From Ereboglobus luteus (lineage in GTDB: Bacteria; Verrucomicrobiota; Verrucomicrobiia; Opitutales; Opitutaceae), in NCBI RefSeq assembly GCF_003096195.1, contig NZ_CP023004.1, positions 2,150,501-2,214,500 of the forward strand: 64,000 nt of DNA. The letters are read 5' to 3'. Below the pieces are notes generated by a model that worked only from the letters and a program-made list of their open reading frames with translations, ran no database searches and was not told the origin of the DNA. This document shows positions 8,976 to 17,282 of the stretch, one piece after another. A program made the translations under genes and the position numbers. The first letter of the stretch is position 1; each line of letters opens with the position of its first letter.

Positions 8976-9005
8976 CCAAAAAAAAAGAGCGGCTGAAATA
9001 GCCGC
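8976..9005 (-). terminator. Rho-independent terminator for the PHP-domain gene
   Basis: On the minus strand, stem GCGGCT / AGCCGC (9000-9005 with 8989-8994, loop of 5) is followed by a run of nine T (A-run on the plus strand, 8978-8986). It lies 37 bp after the stop of the gene ending at 9042. On the plus strand the stem is followed by CCTTTTGG and could weakly terminate deoA. Confidence 0.75.
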
Positions 9006-9041
9006 CCTTTTGGGGATGAGATTATACTGTTGTTGGTTGGG

Positions 9042-10244
9042 TCACTTTACGGGCACTTCGAGCGGCTTGTATTTGCCGACCAGCCAGTTTTCCACGGTGA
9101 TCGTCTTGGCCGTCGCACCGGATTGGGCGGTGGCGTTGGACATCGGATCGAGTTGCACGGTTTTTTCGCCGACCTTGATTTTGGCGGGAATGCTGCTGCG
9201 GTTCACAAAGATCAGGCTTCCGCTTTCCTTTTTGATTTCAACGCATGCTTCGAACAGCTGGCGCACCCATTTTTCCTGTCCGAATACCATGTTCGCGGCC
9301 CAGCCGATGGTGCGCTTGGCGAAGAACGCCTCGCGAACCGATTCCAGCGTTTTTTCCTTCGCGAGCACGAGCGTGATTGGGCGCAGGGGATTGCGCACGC
9401 CATACATGTCGAACTCGGGCGGGTGGATGTCGCTGTTGGCAAAAACGGCGAGGTTTTTGTCGGTGCACCATTTTGCCACAACGGGATAAAACTGCTTGCC
9501 GTTAAAAGCCTCGATGCCGTGCATCCAGCCCTTTTCATACATTTCCGTGTGAACGTCGGTGAAGGTGGTCGGCGCGCCTTTGGCAATGCCGCCGCTTTTG
9601 GGCGCCTCCCAGCCGGGATGGTTCCAGAGCAGGAAGCCGCCTTGCGCCACGGCCTCCTTGAACATTTCGCGGAAGTCGTCCTGCTTCGCCGCGATCTTGT
9701 TCACGTCGGTGACGAAGAGCGCGTTGACGTGGCCGGGGGGCATTGTCGTTTTGGTGATTTCCGTGCCGCGCACCAGAAGGAGCTTGCGCTTGTCGGCTTC
9801 GACCTTGGCAATCTCGTAGGAGAGGTTATAGTTCTCGGTTCCGTTGAGCAGGGGAAAGTTGGTGACTTTGCCCGCCTTGTTTTTGCGGGGGATGCCGCCG
9901 ACAAATATGCGGTATTCGATGTGGTCGGTGATTGCGATCACATCCAGTCCGTTGCCGTCCGCCTCGACCACGCGCTGAGTGGGCCAGACGCGCCCGTCGG
10001 AAAGCAGTGTGTGAATGTGGAAGTCGCCCTTCAGCACGCGGAACTCGCCGACATTCGGGATCGTGATGCTGCGTTTGGCCGGTGTTTTGCTGAGCTCCTT
10101 GCCAAAGCCCACCGTGTAGCTAATGTCCGGGTCTTCGCCGGGTTTGGGAGTCATGCCCTTTGCGAGGGCGGTTTGCGGCACTGCGCAAAAGGCGGCAAAC
10201 GCCAGCCCACACGCCAGAATCATGGAGTCTTTTAGTAATTTCAT
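9042..10244 (-). CDS. Secreted PHP-domain metal-dependent hydrolase
   Basis: About 400 residues. An N-terminal signal peptide (ILACGLAFAAFCAVPQTALA) indicates export. The PHP metal-binding motifs are visible: GDFHIHTLLSDGR, AITDHIEYR, LLWNHPGW and ANSDIHPPE. These histidines and aspartates form the trinuclear metal site of the PHP phosphoesterase superfamily. A C-terminal region of about 100 residues resembles the beta-rich tail often found after exported PHP domains. The true substrate is unknown; exported members are usually annotated as phosphoesterases of unknown role. Start chosen at ATG 10244 because the residues before it are not signal-like. Followed by a strong terminator. Confidence 0.8.
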   Translation of the reverse strand: MKLLKDSMILACGLAFAAFCAVPQTALAKGMTPKPGEDPDISYTVGFGKELSKTPAKRSITIPNVGEFRVLKGDFHIHTLLSDGRVWPTQRVVEADGNGLDVIAITDHIEYRIFVGGIPRKNKAGKVTNFPLLNGTENYNLSYEIAKVEADKRKLLLVRGTEITKTTMPPGHVNALFVTDVNKIAAKQDDFREMFKEAVAQGGFLLWNHPGWEAPKSGGIAKGAPTTFTDVHTEMYEKGWMHGIEAFNGKQFYPVVAKWCTDKNLAVFANSDIHPPEFDMYGVRNPLRPITLVLAKEKTLESVREAFFAKRTIGWAANMVFGQEKWVRQLFEACVEIKKESGSLIFVNRSSIPAKIKVGEKTVQLDPMSNATAQSGATAKTITVENWLVGKYKPLEVPVK

Positions 10245-10739
10245 GGGTTTCGTTTTTTTGGGAGTGAGTTTGCAATGCAACAGTTTGGAAAAAATTGGGC
10301 AATGGGAATGTTTATGCAGTTGGAGTGGGAGTGTGCGGTTCGCACATAAATCGAAATCACAAAAAACTTGGGGAAATTGCTCGGATGGTTTCCCGCCGTC
10401 TCATTGCTTGGGCCGCGAAAACCACGCTGGCGCGGGAATTCCTCGATAAACGCCTGCCGGTGTATCTCGATTTGGAAACGCAATCCGATTCGCAAAAGCT
10501 CAGTGATACGGAGGGGGGCAATCGCCATCAGGACAATCACCGCCCTCGGCAGCGAACGAACGTTCGGCCTTGTCGATGGCATCAAGCTTGGCTGGTGTTT
10601 CCGCCTAAAGTTTTGAGTTGAGCCACGCCGCAATCTGACGCTGCGCATTGACGGACAGTTTCTCGATGACGGATTCCGTTGCCAAAACATAAACAAACGA
10701 AACAAGCTTCGAGGAATTGAACTCGAAGAGATTAAAGAT
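10245..10739. other. Gene-free interval of about 495 bp
   Basis: No convincing gene. Short open frames exist on both strands (for example 10295-10621 plus, 10241-10750 minus) but none shows family motifs, signal peptides or a convincing start. A minus-strand end at 10605 (IEKLSVNAQRQIAAWL) looks protein-like and could be a decayed gene tail, but I cannot place it. The DNA is lower in GC than its surroundings from about 10640. Confidence 0.5.
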
Positions 10740-11192
10740 ATGAAAAACAATCCGATTAAAACAAATGCCGCGGACAGAAATCATCCGGGATTTAAGAAAG
10801 AGGCGGAACCCTTTTTTAATATAGTAATGGAGGGATTGAAGGGGCGCGTGGACGGCGATCATTTCTGGGACGCGGTGTCGGAGGACGCTGTTTTCGAGTT
10901 CAGATACCGTTTCCCGGGTTTTGCCGGTAAAATAGTTGGCCGGGATGCATACATGGAATGGTTTGAAGGTTATTCCGCCGTCTTGCACTCGACGGATAAT
11001 CTAAGGACTTATGAAGCGACCGCAGCGGGGGTTATTATCTTAGAGTATGAAGTGCACGGAATAATCCCGTCCACGGGCAAAAAATACGACAATCGGTTTT
11101 GCTCCATCGTAACGGTAAGGGACAAAAAGATCGCCCATTGGATAGATTACTGTGACTCACTCGCTATAATGACTTCATACAGTCCTGATTAA
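10740..11192 (+). CDS. NTF2/SnoaL-like fold protein
   Basis: 150 residues, the usual size for a single cone-shaped NTF2-like domain. Features are a long N-terminal helix (FFNIVMEGLKGRVDGDHFWDAVSEDAVFEF), a GKIVGRDAYMEWFEGY helix and C-terminal strands (IILEYEVHGI, DNRFCSIVTVRDKKIAHWIDYCDSL). This is the SnoaL/limonene-epoxide-hydrolase-like pattern of small-molecule-binding or isomerising proteins. The enzymatic activity, if any, cannot be assigned. Base composition is lower in GC than neighbours and it stands alone between long non-coding stretches, which may mean recent acquisition. Confidence 0.75.
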   Translation: MKNNPIKTNAADRNHPGFKKEAEPFFNIVMEGLKGRVDGDHFWDAVSEDAVFEFRYRFPGFAGKIVGRDAYMEWFEGYSAVLHSTDNLRTYEATAAGVIILEYEVHGIIPSTGKKYDNRFCSIVTVRDKKIAHWIDYCDSLAIMTSYSPD

Positions 11193-11490
11193 CACAAGGG
11201 CCGTTTGATGCGATATTTCAGCCGAAGGTGCATCCGATGTAACCAAACGGGTTACTCTTCGAATAAAACTAACCTTGTTTCTGTCTTAGAGCTGTTTCGA
11301 TTTAAATTAGCGCGAGAAAATGCCTTTTGGTAGGGCGAACCGTCCCGGTGAGTCTGCGCAAGTTTCCGGACGTTATTAGGGTTGTGTATCCAAAAACAAA
11401 ACACCCAAGGTCGGCTCTGTTGTCGCCAACCTTGGGTTAAGTTGTGCCCCCCCGTTGGAGTTAATCATTCATGCTTGCGCTTACTCCGGC
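11193..11490. other. Gene-free interval between the NTF2-like gene and clpC
   Basis: About 298 bp with no supported gene. Its right end carries the clpC terminator (11391-11436). Nothing else recognised. Confidence 0.5.
11391..11436 (-). terminator. Terminator of the mcsA-mcsB-clpC operon
   Basis: On the minus strand an 8-bp perfect stem CCCAAGGT / ACCTTGGG (11429-11436 with 11404-11411) with a 17-nt loop is followed by a T-rich tract (TGTTTTGTTTTTGG). It lies about 55 bp after the clpC stop. Confidence 0.7.
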
Positions 11491-14031
11491 TCACTCCGAC
11501 GACGCCGGTGCGGGGGGCGTGGTCGGGGCGTTGGGTTGGGCGAAGGCGAGTTTTTCGCCGTCACGGGTGATTTCCACCGGCGCGCCGTCCTTGATGTCGC
11601 CGCGCAGGATCGCCTCGGCAAGCGGGTCTTCAAGATAATGCTCCACGGCGCGGCGCAGCGGGCGGGCGCCGTATTTTTCGTCGTAGCCTTTGTCAACGAG
11701 CAGCATCTTGGCTTCATCGGTGAAGTTGAGCGTGATTTTGCGCTCAACGAGGCGTTTCGCAAATTTCGAAACTTCGAGCTCCACGATTTTCGTGATGTCG
11801 GCTTTGTCGAGCGGACGGAAGAAGATGATGTCCGAGATGCGGTTCAGGAACTCGGGACGGAAGACGCGCTTCGCCTCCTCGAGAACTTTCTCACGCATTT
11901 TCTCATGGTCGCTGATGCCGCTGGTGGCGGCGGCGAAGCCCATCGAGGTCTGGCGTTGCAGGAGCGAGGCGCCGACGTTCGAGGTCATGATGATGATGGT
12001 GTTTCGGAAATCAACGCTGCGGCCCATCGCGTCGGTGAGGCGTCCGTCCTCAAGGATTTGGAGGAGGATTTGCAGCACGTCGGGGTGCGCTTTTTCCACT
12101 TCGTCGAAGAGGATGACGGCGTAGGGTTTGCGGCGCACGGCCTCGGTGAGCTGGCCGCCCTCGTCGTAACCGACGTAGCCGGGGGGCGAGCCGATGAGGC
12201 GCGAGACGGCGTGCTTTTCCATGTATTCGCTCATGTCGATCTGGATGAGCGCGTCCTGGTTGCCGAACATTTGCGCGGCGAGTTGCTTGGCGGTCTCGGT
12301 TTTGCCGACGCCGGTGGGGCCGACAAACATGAAGCTGCCGATGGGGCGGCGCGGGTCCTTGAGGTCGGCGCGGGAGCGGCGCAGCGCGCGCGCGATGGCG
12401 CTGGCGGCGGGGTCCTGGCCGATGACGACTTTCTGGATTTCGGTTTCGAGCGTGAGGAGTTTTTCGCTGTCTTTTTTCTCCATGCGCGTGAGCGGAATGC
12501 CGGTCCAGTCGGCGACGACCTGCATCATGAGGTCCTCGCCGATTTCAACGCGTTTTTCGTCGCGGGATTTTTTCCAGTCGGCGAGGATTTGCTCCTGCTT
12601 GGCGCGGAGTTGTTTTTCCTGGTCGCGAAATTTGGCGGCCTCCTCGAATTGTTGTTGCGCGATGGCGGCTTCCTTTTGTTTGCAGGTTTCCTCGATTTCC
12701 TTGGTGAGGGCCTCGATGTCGGGCGGACGGGCCATGTTGGCGATGCGGGCGCGCGAGCCGGCCTCGTCCATGACATCGATGGCCTTGTCGGGAAGGAAGC
12801 GGCCGGTGATGTAGCGGTCGGAGAGCTTGACGGCGGCCTCGAGTGATTTGTCGGTGAAGATGGCCTTGTGGTGATCCTCGTATTTGCCGCGGATGCCCTT
12901 GAGGATGGTGATGGTGTCCTCGATGGAGGGCGGCTCGACTTTCACGGACTGGAAACGGCGGTCGAGGGCGCTGTCCTTTTCGATATACTTGCGGTATTCG
13001 TTGAGGGTGGTGGCGCCGATGCACTGGAGCTCGCCGCGCGAGAGCGCGGGCTTGAAGATGTTGGAGGCGTCCATCGCGCCCTCGGCGGCGCCGGCTCCGA
13101 CGATGGTGTGGAGTTCGTCGATGAAGAGGATGACGTTCTTGGCGCGGCGGATTTCGTCCATGACGGCCTTGATGCGTTCCTCGAACTGGCCGCGGTATTT
13201 GGTGCCGGCAACCATGAGCGCGAGGTCGAGGCCGATGATCTTTTTGTCCATGAGGATTTCAGGGACAATGCCGTTGGCGATTTCGAGGGCGAGACCCTCG
13301 ACGATGGCGGTTTTGCCGACACCGGCTTCGCCAATCAAAACGGGATTGTTTTTCGTGCGGCGGCAGAGGATCTGGATGACGCGGCGGATTTCGTTTTTGC
13401 GACCGACGACGGGGTCGAGCTCGCCTTTGCGGGCGAGTTCGGTGAGGTCGCGTCCGAATGCCTTGAGCGCGGGTGTCTTGACTTCCTTTTTGTCCTCGGG
13501 GGCGCCACCGGGGCGTTGCGGAGAGCCCGCGCCGGCTTCCTCGGGTGTGTCGGCTTCGCCCGCGGAGGAGCCCGCGCCGCCGGTGAAGTTGGGATCGAGC
13601 TCGCGAAGGATTTCGTTGCGGGTGCGCTCGATGTCGACGTCGAGCGACTTGAGGACGCGGGCGGCGACGCCCTCGCCTTCGCGCAGGAGGCCGAGGAGGA
13701 GATGCTCGGTGCCGACGTAGGAGTGGTTGAGTGTCTTTGCCTCCTTGCCGGCGAGCGCGAGGACTTTTTTCACGCGGGGCGTGTAGGGAATGTTGCCGGC
13801 GCTTTTGCCGTCGTTGCCGACGCCGACTTGTTTCTCGACCGCGCCGCGGACGGTTTCGAGGTCGAGGCCCATTTTCTGGAGCACGCTGACGGCGACGCCC
13901 TGGCCGAGTTTGATGAGGCCGAGAAGGAGGTGTTCGGTGCCGACGTAGTTGTGTTGGAAGCGGTCGGCCTCCTTGCGCGCAAGAGCGAGGACTTGGGTGG
14001 CGCGGGGAGTGAAGTTGTTCATTGGTTCCAT
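11491..14031 (-). CDS. clpC: ClpC-type AAA+ unfoldase of the Clp protease
   Basis: 846 residues, normal for ClpC. Two Clp-N repeats come first ([16 protein letters not shown]... and [16 protein letters not shown]..., each followed by [10 protein letters not shown]), then a glycine/proline-rich linker. The first AAA+ domain has Walker A GEAGVGKT. An inserted UVR-like coiled-coil M-domain ([14 protein letters not shown]) is the hallmark that separates ClpC from ClpA and is the site where McsB-type adaptors act. The second AAA+ domain has Walker A GPTGVGKT. It unfolds substrates for ClpP. It is third in an operon after mcsA and mcsB, pointing to use of phosphoarginine-tagged substrates. Two close ATGs (14031 and 14022) are possible starts. 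The linker of about 50 residues has low complexity. Confidence 0.95.
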   Translation of the reverse strand: MEPMNNFTPRATQVLALARKEADRFQHNYVGTEHLLLGLIKLGQGVAVSVLQKMGLDLETVRGAVEKQVGVGNDGKSAGNIPYTPRVKKVLALAGKEAKTLNHSYVGTEHLLLGLLREGEGVAARVLKSLDVDIERTRNEILRELDPNFTGGAGSSAGEADTPEEAGAGSPQRPGGAPEDKKEVKTPALKAFGRDLTELARKGELDPVVGRKNEIRRVIQILCRRTKNNPVLIGEAGVGKTAIVEGLALEIANGIVPEILMDKKIIGLDLALMVAGTKYRGQFEERIKAVMDEIRRAKNVILFIDELHTIVGAGAAEGAMDASNIFKPALSRGELQCIGATTLNEYRKYIEKDSALDRRFQSVKVEPPSIEDTITILKGIRGKYEDHHKAIFTDKSLEAAVKLSDRYITGRFLPDKAIDVMDEAGSRARIANMARPPDIEALTKEIEETCKQKEAAIAQQQFEEAAKFRDQEKQLRAKQEQILADWKKSRDEKRVEIGEDLMMQVVADWTGIPLTRMEKKDSEKLLTLETEIQKVVIGQDPAASAIARALRRSRADLKDPRRPIGSFMFVGPTGVGKTETAKQLAAQMFGNQDALIQIDMSEYMEKHAVSRLIGSPPGYVGYDEGGQLTEAVRRKPYAVILFDEVEKAHPDVLQILLQILEDGRLTDAMGRSVDFRNTIIIMTSNVGASLLQRQTSMGFAAATSGISDHEKMREKVLEEAKRVFRPEFLNRISDIIFFRPLDKADITKIVELEVSKFAKRLVERKITLNFTDEAKMLLVDKGYDEKYGARPLRRAVEHYLEDPLAEAILRGDIKDGAPVEITRDGEKLAFAQPNAPTTPPAPASSE

Positions 14032-14092
14032 GCTGAAAAGTTAGAAATTAGAAATTAGGAAGTGGCGGCGGGCGATTGTGCTGACGCGGCGA

Positions 14093-15217
14093 TTAGTTTT
14101 GCGAAGGGGCGGCGTCGGGTTCGGACGGCGGCTCTTCGATGGCAGGGATGAAGTTGGGCGGCGCGAAGTCGGCGAAGGCGGCGCGGGTTTGGGCGGCGCG
14201 GAGCGTGTCGCGGAGGGCGGGTTCGATTTGGGCCTGGCCTGCGTTGTTTTGGATATGGCCGGGCTGGCTTTCGATGAAGAGGCGGTCGACGAGCGGGCGC
14301 CCCGAGTCGGGGAAGATGCCGAGGTCGATGCCGAGGCGCACGAGCGAGAGGAGGTTCATCGCCTCGCTGGAGGTGAGCAGGTGCGCGTTTTGGAGGATGC
14401 CGTAGGCGCGGCCGATTTTGTCGAAGAGCTTGGAGGAGTCGTTTTCGATGAGGCGCGCGCGGGCGTTGAGCTCGTGCTCGACGATGGAGCTGAGCACGGC
14501 GGAGAGGCGCTTGATGATTTGCTCCTCGGATTCGCCGAGCGTGGTTTGGTTGGAGATTTGGAAGATGGAGCCGGAGGCGTCGGAGCCCTCGCCGAACTGG
14601 CCGCGCACGACGATGCCGAGCTGGTTCACGGCGCGGACGACTTTTTCCATGTGACCGCCGATGACGAGGGCGGGGAGGTGCATCATGGCGGAGGCGCGCA
14701 GGCCGGTGCCGACGTTGGTCGGGCAGGCGGTGAGATAGCCGAGGGTGGGCGAGAAGGCGTATTCGAGCGTGTCCTCGATGGCGGTGTCGAAGGCGTTGAT
14801 GGCGGCCCAGGTTTTCTTGAGCTGGAAGCCGGCGCGGAGAAACTGGATGCGGAGGTGGTCCTCCTCGTTGATCATGACGGAGCACGTGTGGTCGTTGCTG
14901 ATCATGGCGGCGGCGCCGTCGGGCGAGGCGGAGAGCTCGCGCGAGATGAGGTGGCGTTCGACGAGGATTTGCTTTTGAAGCTCGGTGAGATCGGAGATCG
15001 CGAGGTCGTAGGCAGGCTGCATCAACGGGAGGTTGTTGATGGTCTGCTGGCATGCGGCGCGGATTTCGGCGCGTTCGTCCGGGCTGGCGCGTCCGGGGAA
15101 GCGGTGGGAGGCGAGGTTGCGCGCGAGGCGGATGCGCGTCATCATGACGATGGCGCATTTGCTGGAGGCGGTGTCGGTGAGGTCGGACGGCGTGGCGATG
15201 AGACTGCCAAACGTCAT
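14093..15217 (-). CDS. mcsB: Protein-arginine kinase McsB
   Basis: About 374 residues. The ATP:guanido phosphotransferase signature CPTNVGTGLRASAM, including the active-site cysteine, is present. So are the N-terminal TRIRLARNL, LISRELSA, MINEEDHLRIQ and the C-terminal nucleotide-binding HLLTSSEAMNLLSLVRLGIDLG. This marks bacterial McsB, which phosphorylates arginines on misfolded proteins so that ClpC-ClpP degrades them. A frame start at 15301 would add a Lys/Ala-rich 28 residues overlapping mcsA; the ATG at 15217 aligns with family N-termini and leaves 31 bp after mcsA. The order mcsA-mcsB-clpC matches Firmicutes, here in a Gram-negative with LptD and BamD. Confidence 0.93.
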   Translation of the reverse strand: MTFGSLIATPSDLTDTASSKCAIVMMTRIRLARNLASHRFPGRASPDERAEIRAACQQTINNLPLMQPAYDLAISDLTELQKQILVERHLISRELSASPDGAAAMISNDHTCSVMINEEDHLRIQFLRAGFQLKKTWAAINAFDTAIEDTLEYAFSPTLGYLTACPTNVGTGLRASAMMHLPALVIGGHMEKVVRAVNQLGIVVRGQFGEGSDASGSIFQISNQTTLGESEEQIIKRLSAVLSSIVEHELNARARLIENDSSKLFDKIGRAYGILQNAHLLTSSEAMNLLSLVRLGIDLGIFPDSGRPLVDRLFIESQPGHIQNNAGQAQIEPALRDTLRAAQTRAAFADFAPPNFIPAIEEPPSEPDAAPSQN

Positions 15218-15248
15218 TGGTTTGGCGGTCGCGGCGGCCTTCGCGGTC

Positions 15249-15776
15249 TTAGCTCGCGGCTTCCTGTTTCCCGTAGGTTTGTTTGACTTGGGCGATTTCA
15301 TCGCGGTAGCGGGCAGCGTCCTCGTAGCGTTCGTCCTTGATGGCGCTGGCCAGTGTGAGTTCTAGTTGTGAAAGGCGGTCGTGGTATTCCTTGCGCGCGG
15401 CGGCGTGGCGGGGAACCTTGCCGGTGTGCGCGGTGCCCTTGTGCATGCCGTCGAGCATGGGGCCGAGCATTTGTTTGAAGGTTTCGTAGCAGTGGGGACA
15501 GCCGAAGCGGCCCGTTTTCTTGAAGTCGGCCTCGGTGAAGCCGCATTTTTCGCAACGAAGCGTGAGGCCGGATTCGGGAGCGGCGGCGGTCGGTTCAGAT
15601 GTGGCCTTGGGCGGGAAAAGATCGAGGGGGAGCTCAAATCCCGCGAGTGTGGTGAGGCCTTTTTCCTGGGCGCACGCCTCGCAGAGATCGACCTTATGCA
15701 CTTTATTGTTAAGAATTTGAGTAAAGTGCACGGTTGCGGGTTTTCCGCAGGAGACGCATTTGAGCTGATTGGCCAT
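15249..15776 (-). CDS. mcsA: McsA-like zinc-finger activator of the arginine kinase
   Basis: About 175 residues. Two pairs of CxxC zinc ligands are visible: CVSCGK with CEACAQ, then CEKCGF with CPHCYE. A C-terminal UVR motif (RYEDAARYRDEIAQVK) follows. This layout is diagnostic of McsA, the partner that activates McsB and bridges it to ClpC through the UVR motif. A start at 15824 is possible but the ATG at 15776 begins MANQLKCVSCGKPATVHF, matching family N-termini. A perfect inverted repeat (15795-15813) lies just upstream. No ctsR repressor gene is visible. Confidence 0.92.
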   Translation of the reverse strand: MANQLKCVSCGKPATVHFTQILNNKVHKVDLCEACAQEKGLTTLAGFELPLDLFPPKATSEPTAAAPESGLTLRCEKCGFTEADFKKTGRFGCPHCYETFKQMLGPMLDGMHKGTAHTGKVPRHAAARKEYHDRLSQLELTLASAIKDERYEDAARYRDEIAQVKQTYGKQEAAS

Positions 15777-15782
15777 GATTGG

Positions 15783-15813
15783 AATATAACACGTTTGTCG
15801 ATGGTATCGACAA
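15783..15813 (-). promoter_or_regulatory. Candidate operator/promoter of the mcsA operon
   Basis: A perfect 8-bp inverted repeat TTGTCGAT-ggt-ATCGACAA (15795-15802 / 15806-15813) lies 19 bp before the mcsA start. On the minus strand a -10-like TATATT (15788-15783) follows, with GTCGAT 17 bp upstream as a poor -35. If this -10 is used, transcription would begin at or near the ATG, giving a leaderless mRNA. It differs from the tandem heptads of CtsR and from CIRCE. Regulatory role is inferred from position and symmetry. Confidence 0.45.
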
Positions 15814-16133
15814 GAAGGATTCAAAAAATGTTCTAAATAGTGTGGTTAGCGCGATATGAAAAGAGATTCAACCGATGTGTTGTTTTCGTTTGTCGTTTTT
15901 TGGCTGATGCAGTCTTTATGCCATGACGATTCAGGCAAGCGATATGCTGGACGCATGGGGAAAATATTGGTTGCCCAAGCCGAACCGTAAAAAACACGGG
16001 ACGTCCGCGCACAGTGTGACAACACCGATGCGCCACAATGTCCCAGACGGCATTTGTTGATGATAAGGGCGAAGCGTGCGATCATCAGCATAGACGATGC
16101 GGCATTGAGATAACGGTTTCGAATACTCAAATC
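15814..16133. other. Gene-free interval between bamD and mcsA
   Basis: About 320 bp. Small frames on the minus strand (15846-16130) have no recognisable motifs. Nothing else found. Confidence 0.45.
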
Positions 16134-16145
16134 TCAAATTTCAAA

Positions 16146-16197
16146 GGGGCTCAAAACCATGAGCCCCATACGGCCAATAGGACCGATGGGGCTCATG
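16146..16197 (-). terminator. Overlapping alternative hairpins after bamD
   Basis: Two mutually exclusive perfect stems share one arm. The large one pairs CATGAGCCCCAT (16158-16169) with ATGGGGCTCATG (16186-16197). The small one pairs GGGGCTCA (16146-16153) with TGAGCCCC (16160-16167). On the minus strand the small stem is followed by CTTTGAAATTT, a T-rich end consistent with termination of the rpmF-plsX-fabH-bamD cluster. The interrupted bamD frame reads through this structure, which supports a frameshift upstream. Confidence 0.6.
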
Positions 16198-16224
16198 TGT
16201 GGGAGTTGAAAATCGTTTATTGGC

Positions 16225-17270
16225 TCAGAAGATACCCAGGAATTTCTTTTTCTTTTCTTGGGGGTTTGGGTGGCCTTGGCGGCGGCGACTTCGACTTCCT
16301 CCAGGCGTTTGCGCGCGCGGGCGGCGATGTCGGAATCGGGGAAGACGGTGATGGCTTCGTTGTAGAACACGCGCGCGGCTTTGTAGTTTGCGCGTTTCTT
16401 GAAGTAGAAGTCGGCGATGTTAATTTTGCTCTGGGCCATGATTTCCTTCATCTTGCGAAGGCCTTTTTCCGCTTGGACGATGTGGGGGTCGTTGGGATAG
16501 AGGATCATGAAATCCTCGTAGTAGGTGACGGCTTCCTTGGTCGCGCCCTGGTCGTAGTCGGCGCCGTCAACGAGCGAGGCGTAGATGTCGGCGATTTTAA
16601 TGTAGGCCTCGGGCGTGAGGGTGCTGTGGCCGTAGTTGTTGATGAGGCGGTCGAGGGCGTAGAGGGATTCGTTGGTGTTGCCGATGCGCTGGTGGCCGGC
16701 GGCGATGTGCATGAGGCAGAGCGGGGCGTATTCGGAATAGGGGGCGTTGAAGAGGATGGTCTCAAAATACTGGATGGCTTTTTCGCGGTTGGTGAAGCCG
16801 GGGAATATCCAGAGGAATGGGCTGCGGGCGCCGTTGAGGTAGGCGGCGGCGATTATGTATTGCTCGCCGATGATCTGGTTGAAGCGGGTTGTGTTGGGGT
16901 AGCGGCTGACAACGGTCTGGTAGTCGGTGAAGGCTTTTGGAAATTCGTTTCTCTCGAAGCGGAGCGTGGCGGCGCGATACATGGCCTCGGGGGCGTAGAT
17001 GGAATTGCCGTAGCGTTTGCCAACGCGTTCGTAACTTTTAATGGCGTCCTTTGTCTTGCCGGCCTCCTCCTCCTTGCGCGCGGCGTTCATGAGGGCGAGG
17101 GCGTTGCGTCCATCGGGGCCGGTGAGTCCGGTGAGAATGCCGCCTTCGGATTTCCAACCGGTTTCGGGTGTCCACACGAGGTCGGCGGCGATGCCGAGGG
17201 GCGCTGCGATGAGGGTGACGAGTGCGAGGGCAAGAAGCGTGCGGAGGCGTGTGGCGGTGTGGTTGGACAT
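16225..17270 (-). CDS. bamD: BamD-like outer-membrane assembly lipoprotein/TPR protein, with probable C-terminal frameshift
   Basis: After an N-terminal signal peptide (LLALALVTLIAAPLGIAA) come repeated TPR-type helical pairs (KDAIKSYERVGKRYGNS-YAPEAMYRAA, KAFTDYQTVVSRYPN, EAVTYYEDFMILYPNDPHIV, FYFKKRANYKAARVFYNEAITVFPDS). This is the BamD/YfiO pattern: a periplasmic scaffold of the BAM complex that inserts beta-barrels. As sequenced the frame runs on to 16134 through a hairpin. Adding one base in the A/T runs at 16247-16256 gives the ending KKKFLGIF and a stop at 16225-16227, before the hairpin, for a 348-residue protein; I prefer that end. No clear lipobox cysteine is seen, unlike classical BamD. 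It starts 12 bp after the fabH stop and is co-transcribed with it. Confidence 0.8.
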
Positions 17271-17282
17271 GTTGAGAGTTGA

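Noticed and set aside
10241-10750. 169-residue minus-strand frame
   Set aside because: No motif, overlaps gene starts on both sides, and codon use resembles non-coding DNA.
12868-14058. 396-residue frame opposite clpC
   Set aside because: Shadow frame; no motifs, and it lies entirely over conserved clpC.
15846-16130. 94-residue minus-strand frame
   Set aside because: No recognisable sequence features or start signal.
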